Of a stretch of 64,000 nt of DNA, positions 26,201-38,900 are shown one piece after another. The stretch comes from Pithys albifrons albifrons (taxonomy: Eukaryota; Chordata; Aves; Passeriformes; Thamnophilidae). Each line of letters opens with the position of its first letter. Within the stretch, counting starts at the first letter, position 1. Made by a program: the position numbers and the translations under genes. Location: NCBI RefSeq assembly GCF_047495875.1, contig NC_092471.1, positions 4,919,001-4,983,000 of the forward strand, in the 5' to 3' direction. The notes below the pieces were generated by a model, which was given only the letters and a program-made list of their open reading frames with translations, did not search any database and was not told the origin of the DNA.

Positions 26201-26370
26201 GAGAAATTGCCCAGAAAATTGTGGACTCCCCATGCCTGGAAATTTCCAAGGCCAGTTTGGATGGGGCTTGAAGCAACCTGGGAGAGCGGAAGGTGTCCCT
26301 GCAGGGAGCTGGAATGAGATGATATTTAAGGTTCCCTCCAACCCAAACCATTCTGATTCTAAATGATTCC
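26201..26370 (+). mobile_element. CR1 LINE 3' fragment
   Basis: Plus-strand CR1 tail: AGAAATTGCCCAGAAAATTG, AATTTCCAAGGCCAGTTTGG, TTGAAGCAACCTGGGAGAGC, GGAAGGTGTCCCTGCAGGGA, and the terminal CTCCAACCCAAACCATTCTG. The usual CCCATGGCAGGG segment has been shortened to GCAGGG by a small deletion. No usable coding region remains. Confidence 0.93.
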
Positions 26371-29300
26371 AAAGTCCTTTGCTACTCTCATCAGGGTTAA
26401 ATTTCACCAAGACGCTGCTCTGCACATTCCTTGTCGTGAAGGGGCTGAAATTTCCCTTCCATTTGCCCACCCAGAGCAGTCCAAGAAGCAGCTCCTGGAC
26501 CAAGGGGGCTGCTGGCAGACACCAGGGAGGGCATCTCCACTGAGACAGAGGAGTGAGGAATTAATCAGACATGGATGGATGTTTCTCTTTCAATTCCCAT
26601 TTGCATTTTCAAATAATTTTGCACATGATGAGTCTACAGCCCCTGCAGATTAGCATTTTATACTTAATGGACTAAGAATTTACGGCACCCCAAGGGCTTA
26701 TAATTAAGGTTAATAAGGTCTATGGGCTGCTCCAGCCCATCTCCTTCAAGGTAAATAACTGTGTTCATACTGGTTTATATTACATTTTCCATTTGGTTGA
26801 TAAAATTAGCATCTTATAATCTATGTAAACATCCCCTGACACCTGTGGGGTTTGCTAACCACTGTTGTATTACTTCAAAATCCAGATTTCCACCAATGAA
26901 TATTGGTTAAGACTTGCAGACATGAATTTCAAAACATCTGTGTTATAACAAAATCTGGTTCTTGACATCTCCTTTTGAACACAGATCCCTCCTCTGCCAT
27001 CTCCAGGTACATGGTCTACTCTAGTTTTGCTATTAACCCTCCTGCTTTTCTGATTGCTCTGACTTCTCACTGATCAAAACAACTGGTGCTTGTTATTTCC
27101 AAAATCTGATGACAGAAGTTCAGAATAGTTTCACTCACTTTATTTTACATTAGGTTTTCCAATGAATCTCCCCTTACAGCTCCAGGATGCTTTGCAGGGG
27201 CTTTGGAAGAGAACATAAGACACTGTAATTCTTGAGGATTTGGAAAGTTATACAAGAAAAAACTAAAAAGGGCTATGAAGCCCTGTCTTTAGGATTTTTA
27301 CATTCCAAGCAGAAAGTCCTTGGGCTCTTTACTGACATGACATGCGGGTCTTGGTTGTGATTATTCTCTCTGTACCCTCTGACTGGCAGCCACACAACTT
27401 TCAAAGCATTATTTGGATTAATGAGAAAAACTCTTCTATATCTCTATATATTTGTTTCTCTATGAGTATATATTTGTGGGGTGTTCTCTTCTTCCTCGGA
27501 TTTCGAGTTAATGAAGTGAATGATACAGACCAATCATAATTTCTCTTTACAAAGGATCTGATTGCACTCAAAATAATCAGCTCATTTCAGGAGATTACCC
27601 TATTAGTCGAGCAAACCACAAATCTATAAACTTAAACTATATGATCACAACTGTATTTGAAATGTATTTAAGCATTTGTGGAGGTTAAAGGTTAACTGTG
27701 CTGTACTTCCCAAACCTGTCAGCGTAACGAGCTGGCACCCTTTGAATGTGCTTTATGTTGTGTTCTTCTCAGTTTGCAGCTTTTAAAGCACAATGTTTTT
27801 AGTAGATCTGTTAATCTAAGAAGAACACCAAGGCTAATTATGTGAAAAAATGTTAAATTGCTGGGAAAATAAGTTCCTGAAGTCAGCAGTTGTTCTTTTT
27901 CACACTCCCAGCACATCCCAGGATGGCAGCTCGAGGAGCAATTAGCTTTGTCAGGGCAGCTGAATTCAAACACTAAAAGATGTCAGTTTTCCATATTAAG
28001 AAACATTATTAATAAAGAAATTATAGCAAGTTGTCATAGACTATCCAATTACTGTAATAACAATCCGATTCTCCCAAAACTCAGGGGAAGGTCTTCACAA
28101 CATTAAGGTGGCAGAAGCAAACACTGTACTGGTTCTTAAAGGAAAAAGGAAGCCAAGCAGCATCACTGTTACTGCCTGGGTGTTGGGGAGTGTTGGGCAC
28201 AGATACAACAGTAACACAAAACTCATTTATACCATCCCAAACCTGGTGTCAGATCAAAACCAGTCAGAGCTAAAGCTTTGTATTTTTTGCTGCATTCAGA
28301 GCCACGTTAATAGTAATGACTGGGATGATGACAAAGTGTCTGTCACAGTGTGACATGACCAAGCTTTGTATTGTAATTATAAAATATCAGTGGTGTTTCT
28401 TGGCAAGGAATAACATCTTACCTCAGCAAGCTTCCTGGGAGATTTCTCATGTTCTCTATCTGTTTATGCAAAGTGAGGCCATACAGAAGCTTAAATGTGA
28501 CAAGACTCTCTTCATCTGCCCAGCTATTTCTTGCATACTGATCACAGTGACATCCATCTCTCAAATATTAATTGTCTCTAATCCTGTTTCTAAGTCCTTA
28601 TTAAAATAACAATAATTAAAGCAATTAAAAATTCCAATAAAATAAAAGGTTACGGAATTTCTCACTAAATAAAAGTTAAAATAATGGAAGCAATCTTCTA
28701 ACTAGAAATCAATGCCACTTCCCCCCTTCACTGGGTTAATTGGGTTTTGCTTCCATAACTTTCCCCTGCTCAGTGTTTCTTCCCAAAGTATGAAAAATGA
28801 GTATCCCTAGAATGGTTCTCAGCAATATAAATCAGTGGGAATGACCATCTAATTAATAACTCATTTGTATTCTTCAAAGTTTAGCCATAGTTCAACCAGT
28901 ATTGATCAAACACATGTAAAGAAAAAGACCTATGAGATAAAAATTCCACTAATTTCACAAAGAGTTACATAATAAATACTTTCCAAACTCACTAGTCATT
29001 ATTCCCACCAATTAAACTTTTTATAAAAGTTTGTCTTCCCCTCATGTGACTGTGACTATCATCAGGGATTCAAAGGAACTGCATACTTGGAAGAATTAAA
29101 ATATTTATACCAAATTTCTCTCTCCTCTTGGTAACTTCTCAAAATGTAAACTAATCTGATAGCTCCATGAAGGAAGCAATTTTTCCTCAGCAGGAAAAAC
29201 TAATGTAAATTAAATAACTGATAAGTTGACAATATTTGTGGTGTCCATATTTCACACAAATCATTCCCATGTGACAGCAGCTCTGTTAGCACAAACACCA

Positions 29301-30788
29301 GGAAATATTTCTGCTGGGCTCACATGGCACTGTTTGTTTGGCATCTGCAGGTGAGATCACAGACTTCAGGGAGCTGAAAATACAGCTCTTGGGTTAGAGC
29401 TTTTCCTACACAGAAGTGGCAAACATGAAGAAATTATTCTTTTGTATGCAATAAATCAGACAATTCCTGTTAGGTGGTACATCCTCCAAGATTACAGTTA
29501 GCAAGGACAAAATTATCCTCTAAGAAAATAGATCTTCTGGAATGGATTATTAAAAATAGAGGTGCTAAACCAGATTCAAAACACCATGGAAACCAGTTTT
29601 AAGGAACTCAATGAAATGCTACAGTATTTTCCTGCAAAATTATTTCTCAAATTTTTCAGAAGATCTGCATTTTATCACTTCAGGGAACATTTGACTTTGT
29701 TATGCACTAAAGAGTTGCTGATAATTTAAACCAAAGAATGTATCATTGAAGTTGATAGCCAAGAACATAGACTGAATTTCTGTTAGATCTCAGAAAGATT
29801 ACATTCCTGATAGGATTTTTTTTTATCTGTGTTTAGGTTTGTAGCAGCCACCAGTCTGAAAGGAATTGCCCTATAGACCCAGGGTGATTTCTTTTAAAAT
29901 ATGTAGAACACATCACACTCCAAGAGCAAGAACTGGAAAAATAACAAGTCATGTATGTGGCCATAACAGACGTGTACAAAATGGGTTTGAAACACTAAAC
30001 AAAGAAAATTCAGAGATCAATGTCTTGGTAATGTTCTAAAGTCACCTGATGGAATTAGAAAACACGAGAAAAAGAAATTGTACTATACAGTATTTAAAAT
30101 TCCCCACCACGAGATATTTGAACAAAGTTCTCATTAAGACAGAGTAGTAGCTAGACAGATCATTCACCACAGTATTGAATACACTTTTAATAACTTCTTA
30201 AATTCATGCTTTGAGACATAATAAAATTACTTCCTGGCATTAGAAAGAGACTTACCTGATGTATAGATAATCAATAACTGCCTATTCCACAAAGACAGAC
30301 ACAAAGTTTCAGCTGATTTAGACTTGGGCTTTTTACAGATTTACTCCAGCAAAATCCACTGAACAAAAAGTATTTCTTTGAAATGCTAGAGGACTACATT
30401 TCTGAATAACTATGTGGAAAAGCAGCAGGTTGGACAGCAAATGTCTTGCTAAGCCTTTTCCATCTCCAATCCCCAGCTCTGTCTGAGAAGGCACTTAATT
30501 CTTACTGTATTCCAGGAAGATCAGTACTGATCTTCAGGAAATCCAGAAATTAATATTTAAAAGAAGCAGTGTGGTAGAATGTCACTATTAGTACATTACA
30601 AACTCCTACAACTTTCAAGGACTTTCCTTTTGCTATTGCCACCAATGTGGTCCAAAGGAGTGACTGAACTGAAGTTGGGGTTTTGTATTTGAGAGCCAGT
30701 TGTCAGTGATGGCCCAAAGAACAAAGGCCAGAACTCTACTACAAACAGGTCAAAGAAAACATAAGAGAAATCAATGCTTTGAAAGAAT
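26371..30788. other. Unique non-coding sequence, 4.4 kb
   Basis: No gene, RNA or identifiable mobile element. Open frames up to about 97 codons (for example 28316-28609 +) show no motif. Composition is AT-rich throughout. Confidence 0.5.
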
Positions 30789-30860
30789 GGACAGGAACAC
30801 CTCCCACTGGATGAGGTTGCTCCAAGCCCTGTCCAACCTGGCCTTGAAGATGAGAATGAA
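30789..30860 (-). mobile_element. CR1 LINE 3' fragment, minus strand
   Basis: The plus strand reads GACAGGAACACCTCCCACTG, then GGTTGCTCCAAGCCCTGTCC, then AACCTGGCCTTGAAGATG, the reverse complement of the CR1 block that precedes its 3' terminus. The terminus itself and the upstream coding part are missing or too decayed to see, so this is an internal scrap. Confidence 0.85.
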
Positions 30861-33800
30861 GGGTTGGTTGCAGGGGATATGCCTTGATTTGGAAGAGTGT
30901 CCCTCAGTTGTATCTAACTGTTACAGATATTTTCTTACACAATATAACCCAGCCAGCCTATTTCTCTTCTCCTGTGCTGATCACAGTGGTATTTTTGCAA
31001 TGAATGAATAATGGAAGTTGAATCAAAACTAATCAAAAAACAGATTTATGAAGCTCTCTGTGTAGGAGAACACTTTGTAACATATTAAGTTGCCTTTATT
31101 AAATTAAGTATTGCAGTGTAAGAATAGTTGCAGGAAATTATGGTAATGGTATGGTAAAGAAGAATCTAAATAATCTGTTCTTCTGTCCTGTGGATGCCAC
31201 AAACACCCACCCAATATGATGATTCTGGAGTCAATCCATTACAAATTGGGACAGATCATCCCTGTACCTCCTTTAAGAAAACTCACTCCTACTTCAGTCA
31301 ATTAGACTTATTAAACATGGGATTTTATAATGACATGGAGCTTTTATACTTTAAAACCTACAATCAAAAAACAATATTTTGAAACTTCATAAAGACTTTA
31401 AATCATATTTTGGTATTTCTGCCTTTAATACATTTTAAAGGAAGTTTCTGTGGGCCCAATGAGCTTGAGAATGTTTTGTCGTATTTTCACTCAAAATTTA
31501 AATAAGCTGAATTTGTTGTATTTCTACCCACAGGAGTTGAACTGCCAGACTGCCTTTGAGCAGCCAGAAGCAAAAGAAATTAGAAAGACAAATATTAGCT
31601 CACTCAATCTAAAAACAGCCAATTTCTACAGGATTGTTTGTTTTTTTAATAAATTAAGTTCAACGAAGCTATAATTATTATTATCTATTTTTAGTATCTG
31701 TCTAAGAGTTAGACAACACTTCTGGGATAAACTATTTATTTTATTATTCTATAATAAACTTCAGAATCTAACACTTGTTACACGTTAGAACAAAACAGAT
31801 TAGAACTATACATTTTCCCAAATTTTGCTGACTTCTGGCAGTATTTGAGAAGAAATTTCTAACAACTGGTAAGACTAATCATAGTTTCTGCAGAAAATGA
31901 TGCATTGTTGTGAACTTAACCCATTTTTAAGAAGTATATTCTATAAAAATCGTAGCCTTCACTTAACCATAACAACATTTGCAACATCCAAGGAGTTATA
32001 AATATGTTATGGAGCAGTGGCTACACATGGGGTACCTTAAAACAAATATATTTACATACAGAAAATTTAAAAAATAGAGGTTATACAAAGGAGGAAATTA
32101 CACGACCTGAAACCCATATTTTAGATGCATAAGACCTCCACAAATTCTATTTCCAGGCTGTTTGCATTTTGGCCGAGTTGACAAGTTTTTCCCAAACACA
32201 GTTTAAATTATGGAATAAGTTAGGTAGTTTTCAGTACTGAAGTTCTCGACTCTGCAAGGATTCATAAATTAGATACCAATGTCCCTCAGTACCACCCAGT
32301 CTCTCCCCAGCAGGTATTTCCAGGAAACAGCTCTATTGGGAGCTGTCTTGGACTGAGAATATCCTTCCATTTCCATTTATTTGGAAGGAAGGACAAACCC
32401 ACTTTTCATGGGGCTACAGATATTCCGTAATAGGTCCTTTAAATCTGTCTTTCTTTTTAAAACAGGTCTATTTTACTAACCTCATTAAACATTAGGTGTT
32501 TCATTTTCCTCACTGTAAACAGATATTAATATATTTTTCTCCTAATTTTAATGAAAACAGAATGAGCTGTGACAAGGAATCATAGAGAAGCTTCAGCTGA
32601 GGTTGAAATTCCCTAGACAAAGTGCTGAATAAATATTCTGTAAGCTTGTTTAGTGTTTGAGCAGGGACTTCATATCTTTTTCTTTTCCCCCTATCTGAAC
32701 AGAGTTAGCAGCAGTTAAAAAAGAAGAAACTGAAGTTGAACTCACTTTATCAGAAATAACACACAGATTGAGCAGCCCATGATGCCTCTCAAAGGGATGT
32801 TAAAATGCCAGGTGATGTAAGTAGCCCACACTGTAAATGGAGCAGTGGTTTAATGACAAGAAAAGTGACTTCACTGCAGATGCAGAGTCCAAGAGCCTTC
32901 AGGCCCATAACAGATGCTTGGAGAACAGCTTTTGGCTTTTTAAAGGTCACCTGTTTTATCCTGCCAGGTTCCAAAATCAGAAGGTAAGAAGTATAAAGAA
33001 AACAGCACAGACTGTTCTGAGATTAAGGAAACAAAACCATGATAAAGACCAAGCCAGCTCTGAGTCTCACTTGTTACTACACCATGTTGGATCCTGTGCT
33101 TCACTTCCAGTTTCAATGTCTGTCCTCCCATTAGCTGCAGGGGATGGAAACATATATGCCTAGAAGTTGTTTCACAGAGCTAATTATTCTCTCTACAGGT
33201 GCTCTTCTCCTTTTGTCACATCCAAAACACAACAATGCAGAAATTGTTGAAGAGAGACTCAAGCTCCTTCAGTAGATTGGAAAAATGAAACATGGCAGAC
33301 TGATTTGTTCAGTTACTTTCCTTTGCACCAAGGAACACCAGTGGTACAACACACAGTGTGCTGAATCCACAGACAGAAACACTGGACAGGTTCAGGAACA
33401 GGTTCTCACCAAACTCACAGCTCCAGGGAAAGATGCTGTTATAGATACAGAGCTTGTACTGTGATCACCTGATACAGAGCACAGCAAAGTGGTGCATGTT
33501 AACAGCAGACACGAGGCTGCATCCTCATTATTTGTAACTTCAGCACCAGTCTGAAAACAGAAGTCTTTGTTTCTATAGAAATGCTTAACATCCTTAGCAG
33601 AAATTTTGTGTCCATAGCACCAGCTGGGCAAGAAAAGGAAACAGAGCCTGTCCTATCATCATGCCCCTGTATTTCTGCACATCCCAGATGTATTATTGTT
33701 CTGGGATAGTTGCCTTTCTTTAATTCCATTACTGACTGTTTATTTATTGATTGCCTGGCAATGAAGCTTAACATGCCCTTGAATTATCCATAAACCCCTT

Positions 33801-36800
33801 ATTTTCTTTTTATAGACAAAGTTCAGTCTTGTCTATTTATGGGCTAAGCTCTTCTTTCAATCAGCTTTCAAAAACTGGAAATGAGAATTCCAGCATTCTT
33901 GCAAAAGAAACTGAATTCATTCATTTTTATCTGGAGTCTTTCTGCTGTGAATTGCCCAAGGTTGTACTCCAGCTTTGCTGTTAAGGTCCTGCATATGAAA
34001 ATGGAAACAAAAGAACCCCGATAACTTCCTGAATGGCAACTGCTGATACAAATTGTATTAACAAACAGCAAAATAGAAGCAGACCTCAACACCATGTGTG
34101 ACTGTCAAGCCTGTATTAAAACTATTTTTTCCTGATGGAAGAAAAAAAGAGAACATTTATGCTTTTAAAAACTATAATATTTTGAAAAGGTCAGGATCAG
34201 AACTTTAGTAAAATATAAAATGCTTTGTTTGGCAGATCTGTGTTACCTGTTACTGAGTTGAGTATAAACCATGTGCTGCCACAACAGCCTCAGTGGTCAT
34301 TTCAGTGCTCATTGGATCAGCATGTTTTGGCTCTGCTTTAGAAAAAGATGAAAGACAGAACACATTTAGCAATTCTAAATGTCACTTCTCCAATGTCCTC
34401 TAAAGCTGAAGTTTGTGTGCTGTAACAATCACCTTCCCCAGTATAATTTATTAAATAGTGCCATCCAGTGGGAAGTGACTCTTAGCACAATGAAACTAAA
34501 AAATAAGACCCACCTTAGCTCTAAATTCTTACCATCGATGCAACTGTGGAGGGTATTTCAACAATTTATATAAATGTTTAGCTTCTAAATAAGTTAAATT
34601 TTACAATAATACTAACTTTGTGATGACATTTTGGTGTGTTTTACATTAGTTACAAGACAGTAGTAAGTAGGAATTCTCTGCTGTTTGAAAGGACACATTT
34701 AATGAGCAGGATAAGGCAGTGCCAGTCGTGGATCCTTTTAAATCCCTGACACCATCTAAACACAGGAGAAAGTATGTTACATTTTACTACCAGAGGTTTT
34801 GAGTGTGCAGAAGGATAGGCAAAATTTTGAAAAGGAGTGACTTGACTATTATTTTTAATTCTACCAATTCATGTGTAACTGAATCCCCACTGAAAAGTGA
34901 CAGAATCACAATATAATTTAGTTTAATTTCCCAAGCACCTCTGTATTACTTGCTGCTGATGGAGGACAAACACTGAACACACATATCTTATTAAAGAAGC
35001 ATTTGGAAGGATACCAAAATAGGATTTCCTGACTCACCTGTTGCTATTGAGGGTTTACAGACCTGCAGAATGTGATGCCAAAAGAAAGTACAAATATGCA
35101 GTTCTGTGTAATAGGTAGAACACTGAAGAGCCATCAGCAACCTGAGCACTCATCCCTCTCCCCAGCTTTACCTTCTCCATGAACTGCCAGCATGAATCAC
35201 AGTTCTCTTCAGATAATGAAGTCTTAGAAATGTCATTGTATAGTGCAGCAACATAAATCTATATGGCCACCCCATTAGAAATGGGAAACCAGGGAACAAA
35301 ATGCACTTCCTGGAAATTATTCAATGCAAATACTCCTGTTTTTTCTCTTTTTCCAGGCAATTCACTAAAGAAACTCTAAGATGGTCTGTGCCACATGTAA
35401 CAGTGAGAACTCCCAGACAGTTTAATATGTAAAGTGTTATGGGCAAAAGATACTCCCTGCTCAAAAATGGGCTCTTTGTATGTAAACAGTCCATATCACA
35501 CAAGGGACAGAACTGAGAAATGGGCACCTATTCTGGTATTCAGAAACCCATTAGATTTGTGCCAGAAAGCGTGAAATTACCACATGTGCTGTAAAGAATA
35601 GAGTCAGAAGGAAAAGTACCAAAGTACAGCACCCAAGTCTTTTTAAATTGTAACACTACCTGGTATTTCTTTTATTAAAATCACAAAAATTAAGTGATGA
35701 ACAGTGGCTGAATATTACCAGCTATTCAAGGTAAGAAGGAAGTGTAACATTCTTCTCAACTGACACATTTAATGAACAAAATATTATTCCCTCACTTTTG
35801 TTATTCCCTTATTTTTCACTTCTATATAATAGAGATTATTGTGGGATGCAGCTCAACTGGTTCCAATAGTTCTTCAGATACTGAGAACACTGAAGTTTTA
35901 AATTATACAATCATATGTTTAGAAATTATCTAGGGATACTTGGACAATTAGAAATAATAATTAGGTCTATTTATTTTATAGATACAGAAAGAATATAGAT
36001 AAATTTAGAAGTTTTGCCATTACTATTGGCTTAATTTGAGGCAAAAAACTTCTTTTTAAATGTTCAGGGTTTTTTTGTTCATGTCCATTCCAGGTTATTT
36101 AATAAAGGCCAGAGCAAATAACAAGAAAATAAACAAAACAAATAAACACCCAGAACACCAGGAGCTAAGAAACCCCCTAAAACAACCCTCCTGCAAGAAT
36201 TTCATACAAAAATAGGCTTGAGTAATGTCACAAAAGTTTACTCATTAGGCTTCACAAAACCCTTCACAGTAATGATGACTTCTAGTCACATAATCAAACA
36301 ATCTCAGTCCTCTAAAAGGTAACAAACTCATTAGTATTTCACCTGACCCAGTTAGTAAAGCTCTCTAATCCCCATGTCAACAAGAAAAGTCTTCAGAATG
36401 TTTTATTGATCAACACAGGCTTCTGCCCAATGTCTACAATTAGGAGCCTGTTAAAATAAAGGCAGGATGAGATCCCATCCATAACATGGGCCATGCCCTC
36501 TGGAGATCCAGCCAGGAATTTTTAATGCAGAGAGCATTGCTGTTAATCAATGTATAAATATCCACAGCACCTCCTGTTCCTACTGACCAAAAGACTTGAA
36601 CTCTGCATTGACTCGTGGCAACATCATCTAATGATGCCTCTGCCAGAGGTGACTCTTCAGCTCAGGACTTGGCAAGCCTGTGCCAGCTTTTCCTGCCTGG
36701 CATTTCCAGAGGTCTGGCAGTGCCTACAAATCTTTACAGCCTGCAAACTGGAATTCTGTTTCACAGTCAGGCACTCCATGTTGGAATCTCCTCAAGGATA

Positions 36801-37884
36801 TATTGCAGCATCCCTGTGATGGAAAGTAGCAAGTGAGAGGACAACTGGCTTTGAGGGAGAAGAGAAAGAACATCCCTCCCCTACCTTGTCCTCATACCAT
36901 GCTTTAAAGAGTTTAAGCACTTAAAACTGCTTTGATACCTGAAGTAATGTGATAACATCCCTGAACTTTCCTCAGTTAATCTCTTGAAGAAGTTCCACTG
37001 TGAGACATCAAAACAAGAATGCTGAAATGAGCAAAACCTTTCTCAGAGTCTGAAAAGTTTTGTGCTATGTTACCAAAATCTTTATTCTTGTATGTGAGAC
37101 ACAGTGAGAGCAGGAACTAAGTAACCACAATCACCACTCTGTCTTGCTTCTTAGTTGAGTTGAAATTGAGAGGAAAAGCACCTTTAGCAACCAAATCATC
37201 CAGTGGGTGGATGGTTATAAAGGCAAATATGAGAGTAGGAGTCTAAAAAGAGAAGCCTGGAATGAAAGGCAGGACAGCAACAGGTAACTAAGGCAGCTGT
37301 GGATCACACACAGCCACGTTCATGTAGCCTGGTCTTCACCAGTTTCTCCTTGCCTTTTCCAGGCTCCAAACCTAATAGAAGATCTAATCACTTATAAATT
37401 GCACTGAAAACTGCTTATTTTTCAGCGCTCTGTGTGTGTGAATGCACACATGTGAAATCTTTTGGGACAAAGGATGAGGATCAACACACTGCTGTTACTG
37501 ACCAAACTGAACGTGCACACAAGTTACTGAGAAAGAGTTTAATGCATCAAACCACATCAGTGTTGAAGCTCCATACCAGTTGAAATGCATGCTGCTTAAT
37601 AAATTTAGGATTTAAAAGTGAGAGGGAAATGGGAAAACAGTATAATTTCACCTACAGTTGCCTATTTTAAAGGTTAAAATAGCAAACCTTACAGGCTGAC
37701 AGAGTATAACAGTCCGTGTGAGAATCCATTGATCCCTTCTGCTCCAGCACAATTAAAGAAAAAAATGTTGGCATTGTGTGGAGAGAACTTTATTCCCTTA
37801 CTTATATTCCTCCACTTGATGGAATGGATCTAAAAACCCAACAGTGTACAGATCATAAAAGTGCTCATTACTTTAAACTAGTGG
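30861..37884. other. Unique non-coding sequence, 7 kb
   Basis: The longest stretch without a recognised repeat among the first 40 kb. No open frame has a known motif (the longest is 32837-33163 +, 108 codons). An A/C-rich run lies at about 36120-36160. Sequence is AT-rich and I see no promoter or CpG-dense segment. Confidence 0.5.
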
Positions 37885-37940
37885 GCACTGGACTACTATC
37901 CAGGTTAAGTCCCTTCCAACTTCAAGTACTCTGTGATTCT
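37885..37940 (+). mobile_element. CR1 terminal scrap, plus strand
   Basis: The string GGACTACTATCCAGGTTAAG is followed by TCCCTTCCAACTTCAAGTAC and TCTGTGATTCT. This fits the last 55 bases or so of a CR1 (GGACTAGATGATC...GGTCCCTTCCAACC...TTCTGTGATTCT). Only the end is present. A SINE with the same CR1-type tail could also leave this scrap. Confidence 0.75.
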
Positions 37941-38134
37941 TTGAACTCTAGCAGAGCCCTCTCTCCTACACTGCCACATCATTAGCTCATCACAAAACTA
38001 ATTTTCAGTGTTCCTTTTGAGCTTAGAAACATGAAAGGAGAGAAAGAGCAAAGTGTACAAAGTCTCCACGTGTGCAAGCAAAGCAAAATAAGGAATTCAT
38101 TCACCCCTTCCCATGAGAGGTGCCTGTCTATCCC

Positions 38135-38452
38135 CACTCTCCATTTCCTCCATCTTCCCCCCAGCTTTACATGCTGACCATGACACACCACAAGCTCTGG
38201 GATATCCCCTGGGGCAGCTGGGGGCAGTTGGAATCAGCTGTCCCAGTTGTGTCCCCTCTCAAATCCTTGAGCACCCCCAGCCCAGTCACTGGTGGGGTGA
38301 GGAGCAGAAAAGGCCTTGACTCTGTATAACTTCTGCTCAGTGAGAGCAAAAACATCCCTGTCTGATCCACACCTTTTCCAGCACAAATCCAAACCACAAC
38401 CCCACACCAGCTATTGTGAAGATTAACTCTGCCACTGCCAAAACCAGCACAA
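38135..38452. mobile_element. Avian LTR-like interspersed repeat (endogenous retrovirus-derived, family uncertain)
   Basis: A GC-richer block with the ordered segments CAGCTTTACATGCTGACCAT, GGGATATCCCCTGGGGCAGC, AGCAGAAAAGGCCTTGACTC, AAACATCCCTGTCTGATCC, CAGCACAAATCCAAACCACA and AAGATTAACTCTGCC...AAAACCAGCACA. From memory this order recurs in many bird genomes in an LTR-class repeat. I cannot run a library search to name the family or confirm the strand, so strand is left open. No gag, pol or env coding remains in the block, and I see no second LTR nearby, which fits a solo or truncated copy. The overlapping open frames on both strands are incidental. Confidence 0.6.
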
Positions 38453-38460
38453 TAATATAC

Positions 38461-38900
38461 TGTCATTAAATTGTGATTTTTTTAATTTGTGCAATTAAAA
38501 AAATTTTAAAACTGGGGAAATAAACCAGAATAATAGTTACCCCAAATTCTGTACAAATCATTCTAATAGCAAACGTAATTAATTTAATCTCATTATAGGC
38601 ACAAAAATTTCAAGTAATTAGTTTCCTCTATCTGTGCCAACAGAATTAGCAATGTATTAATTATTATACATAAAGGGAGGAATAATGTAACTTAATTAAA
38701 CTTAAAATATTGTAAAATAATTATTCTCAAGAAAATAGATTTCACTAATTAAAGCATTATTGCTAAATATATTAATTTGTCAGGTTATTTTATACAAATA
38801 ACATTCAATTCTTAATTAAATTATCAGTTGGACAGAAACAATCAGATGCTGGGAGTGATGCAGTTTGGAAACAATTATGGTGAGTTGCCTGTAAATTTTA
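38461..38900. other. TAATTA-rich AT block, candidate conserved non-coding element
   Basis: About 440 bases of AT-rich, non-tandem sequence with many TTAATTA or TAATTA cores (near 38577, 38616, 38657, 38692, 38746 and 38812). It ends in a more complex segment (TTATCAGTTGGACAGAAACA followed by CAGATGCTGGGAGTGATGC). This resembles homeodomain-bound enhancers, but conservation cannot be judged from one genome. Confidence 0.25.
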
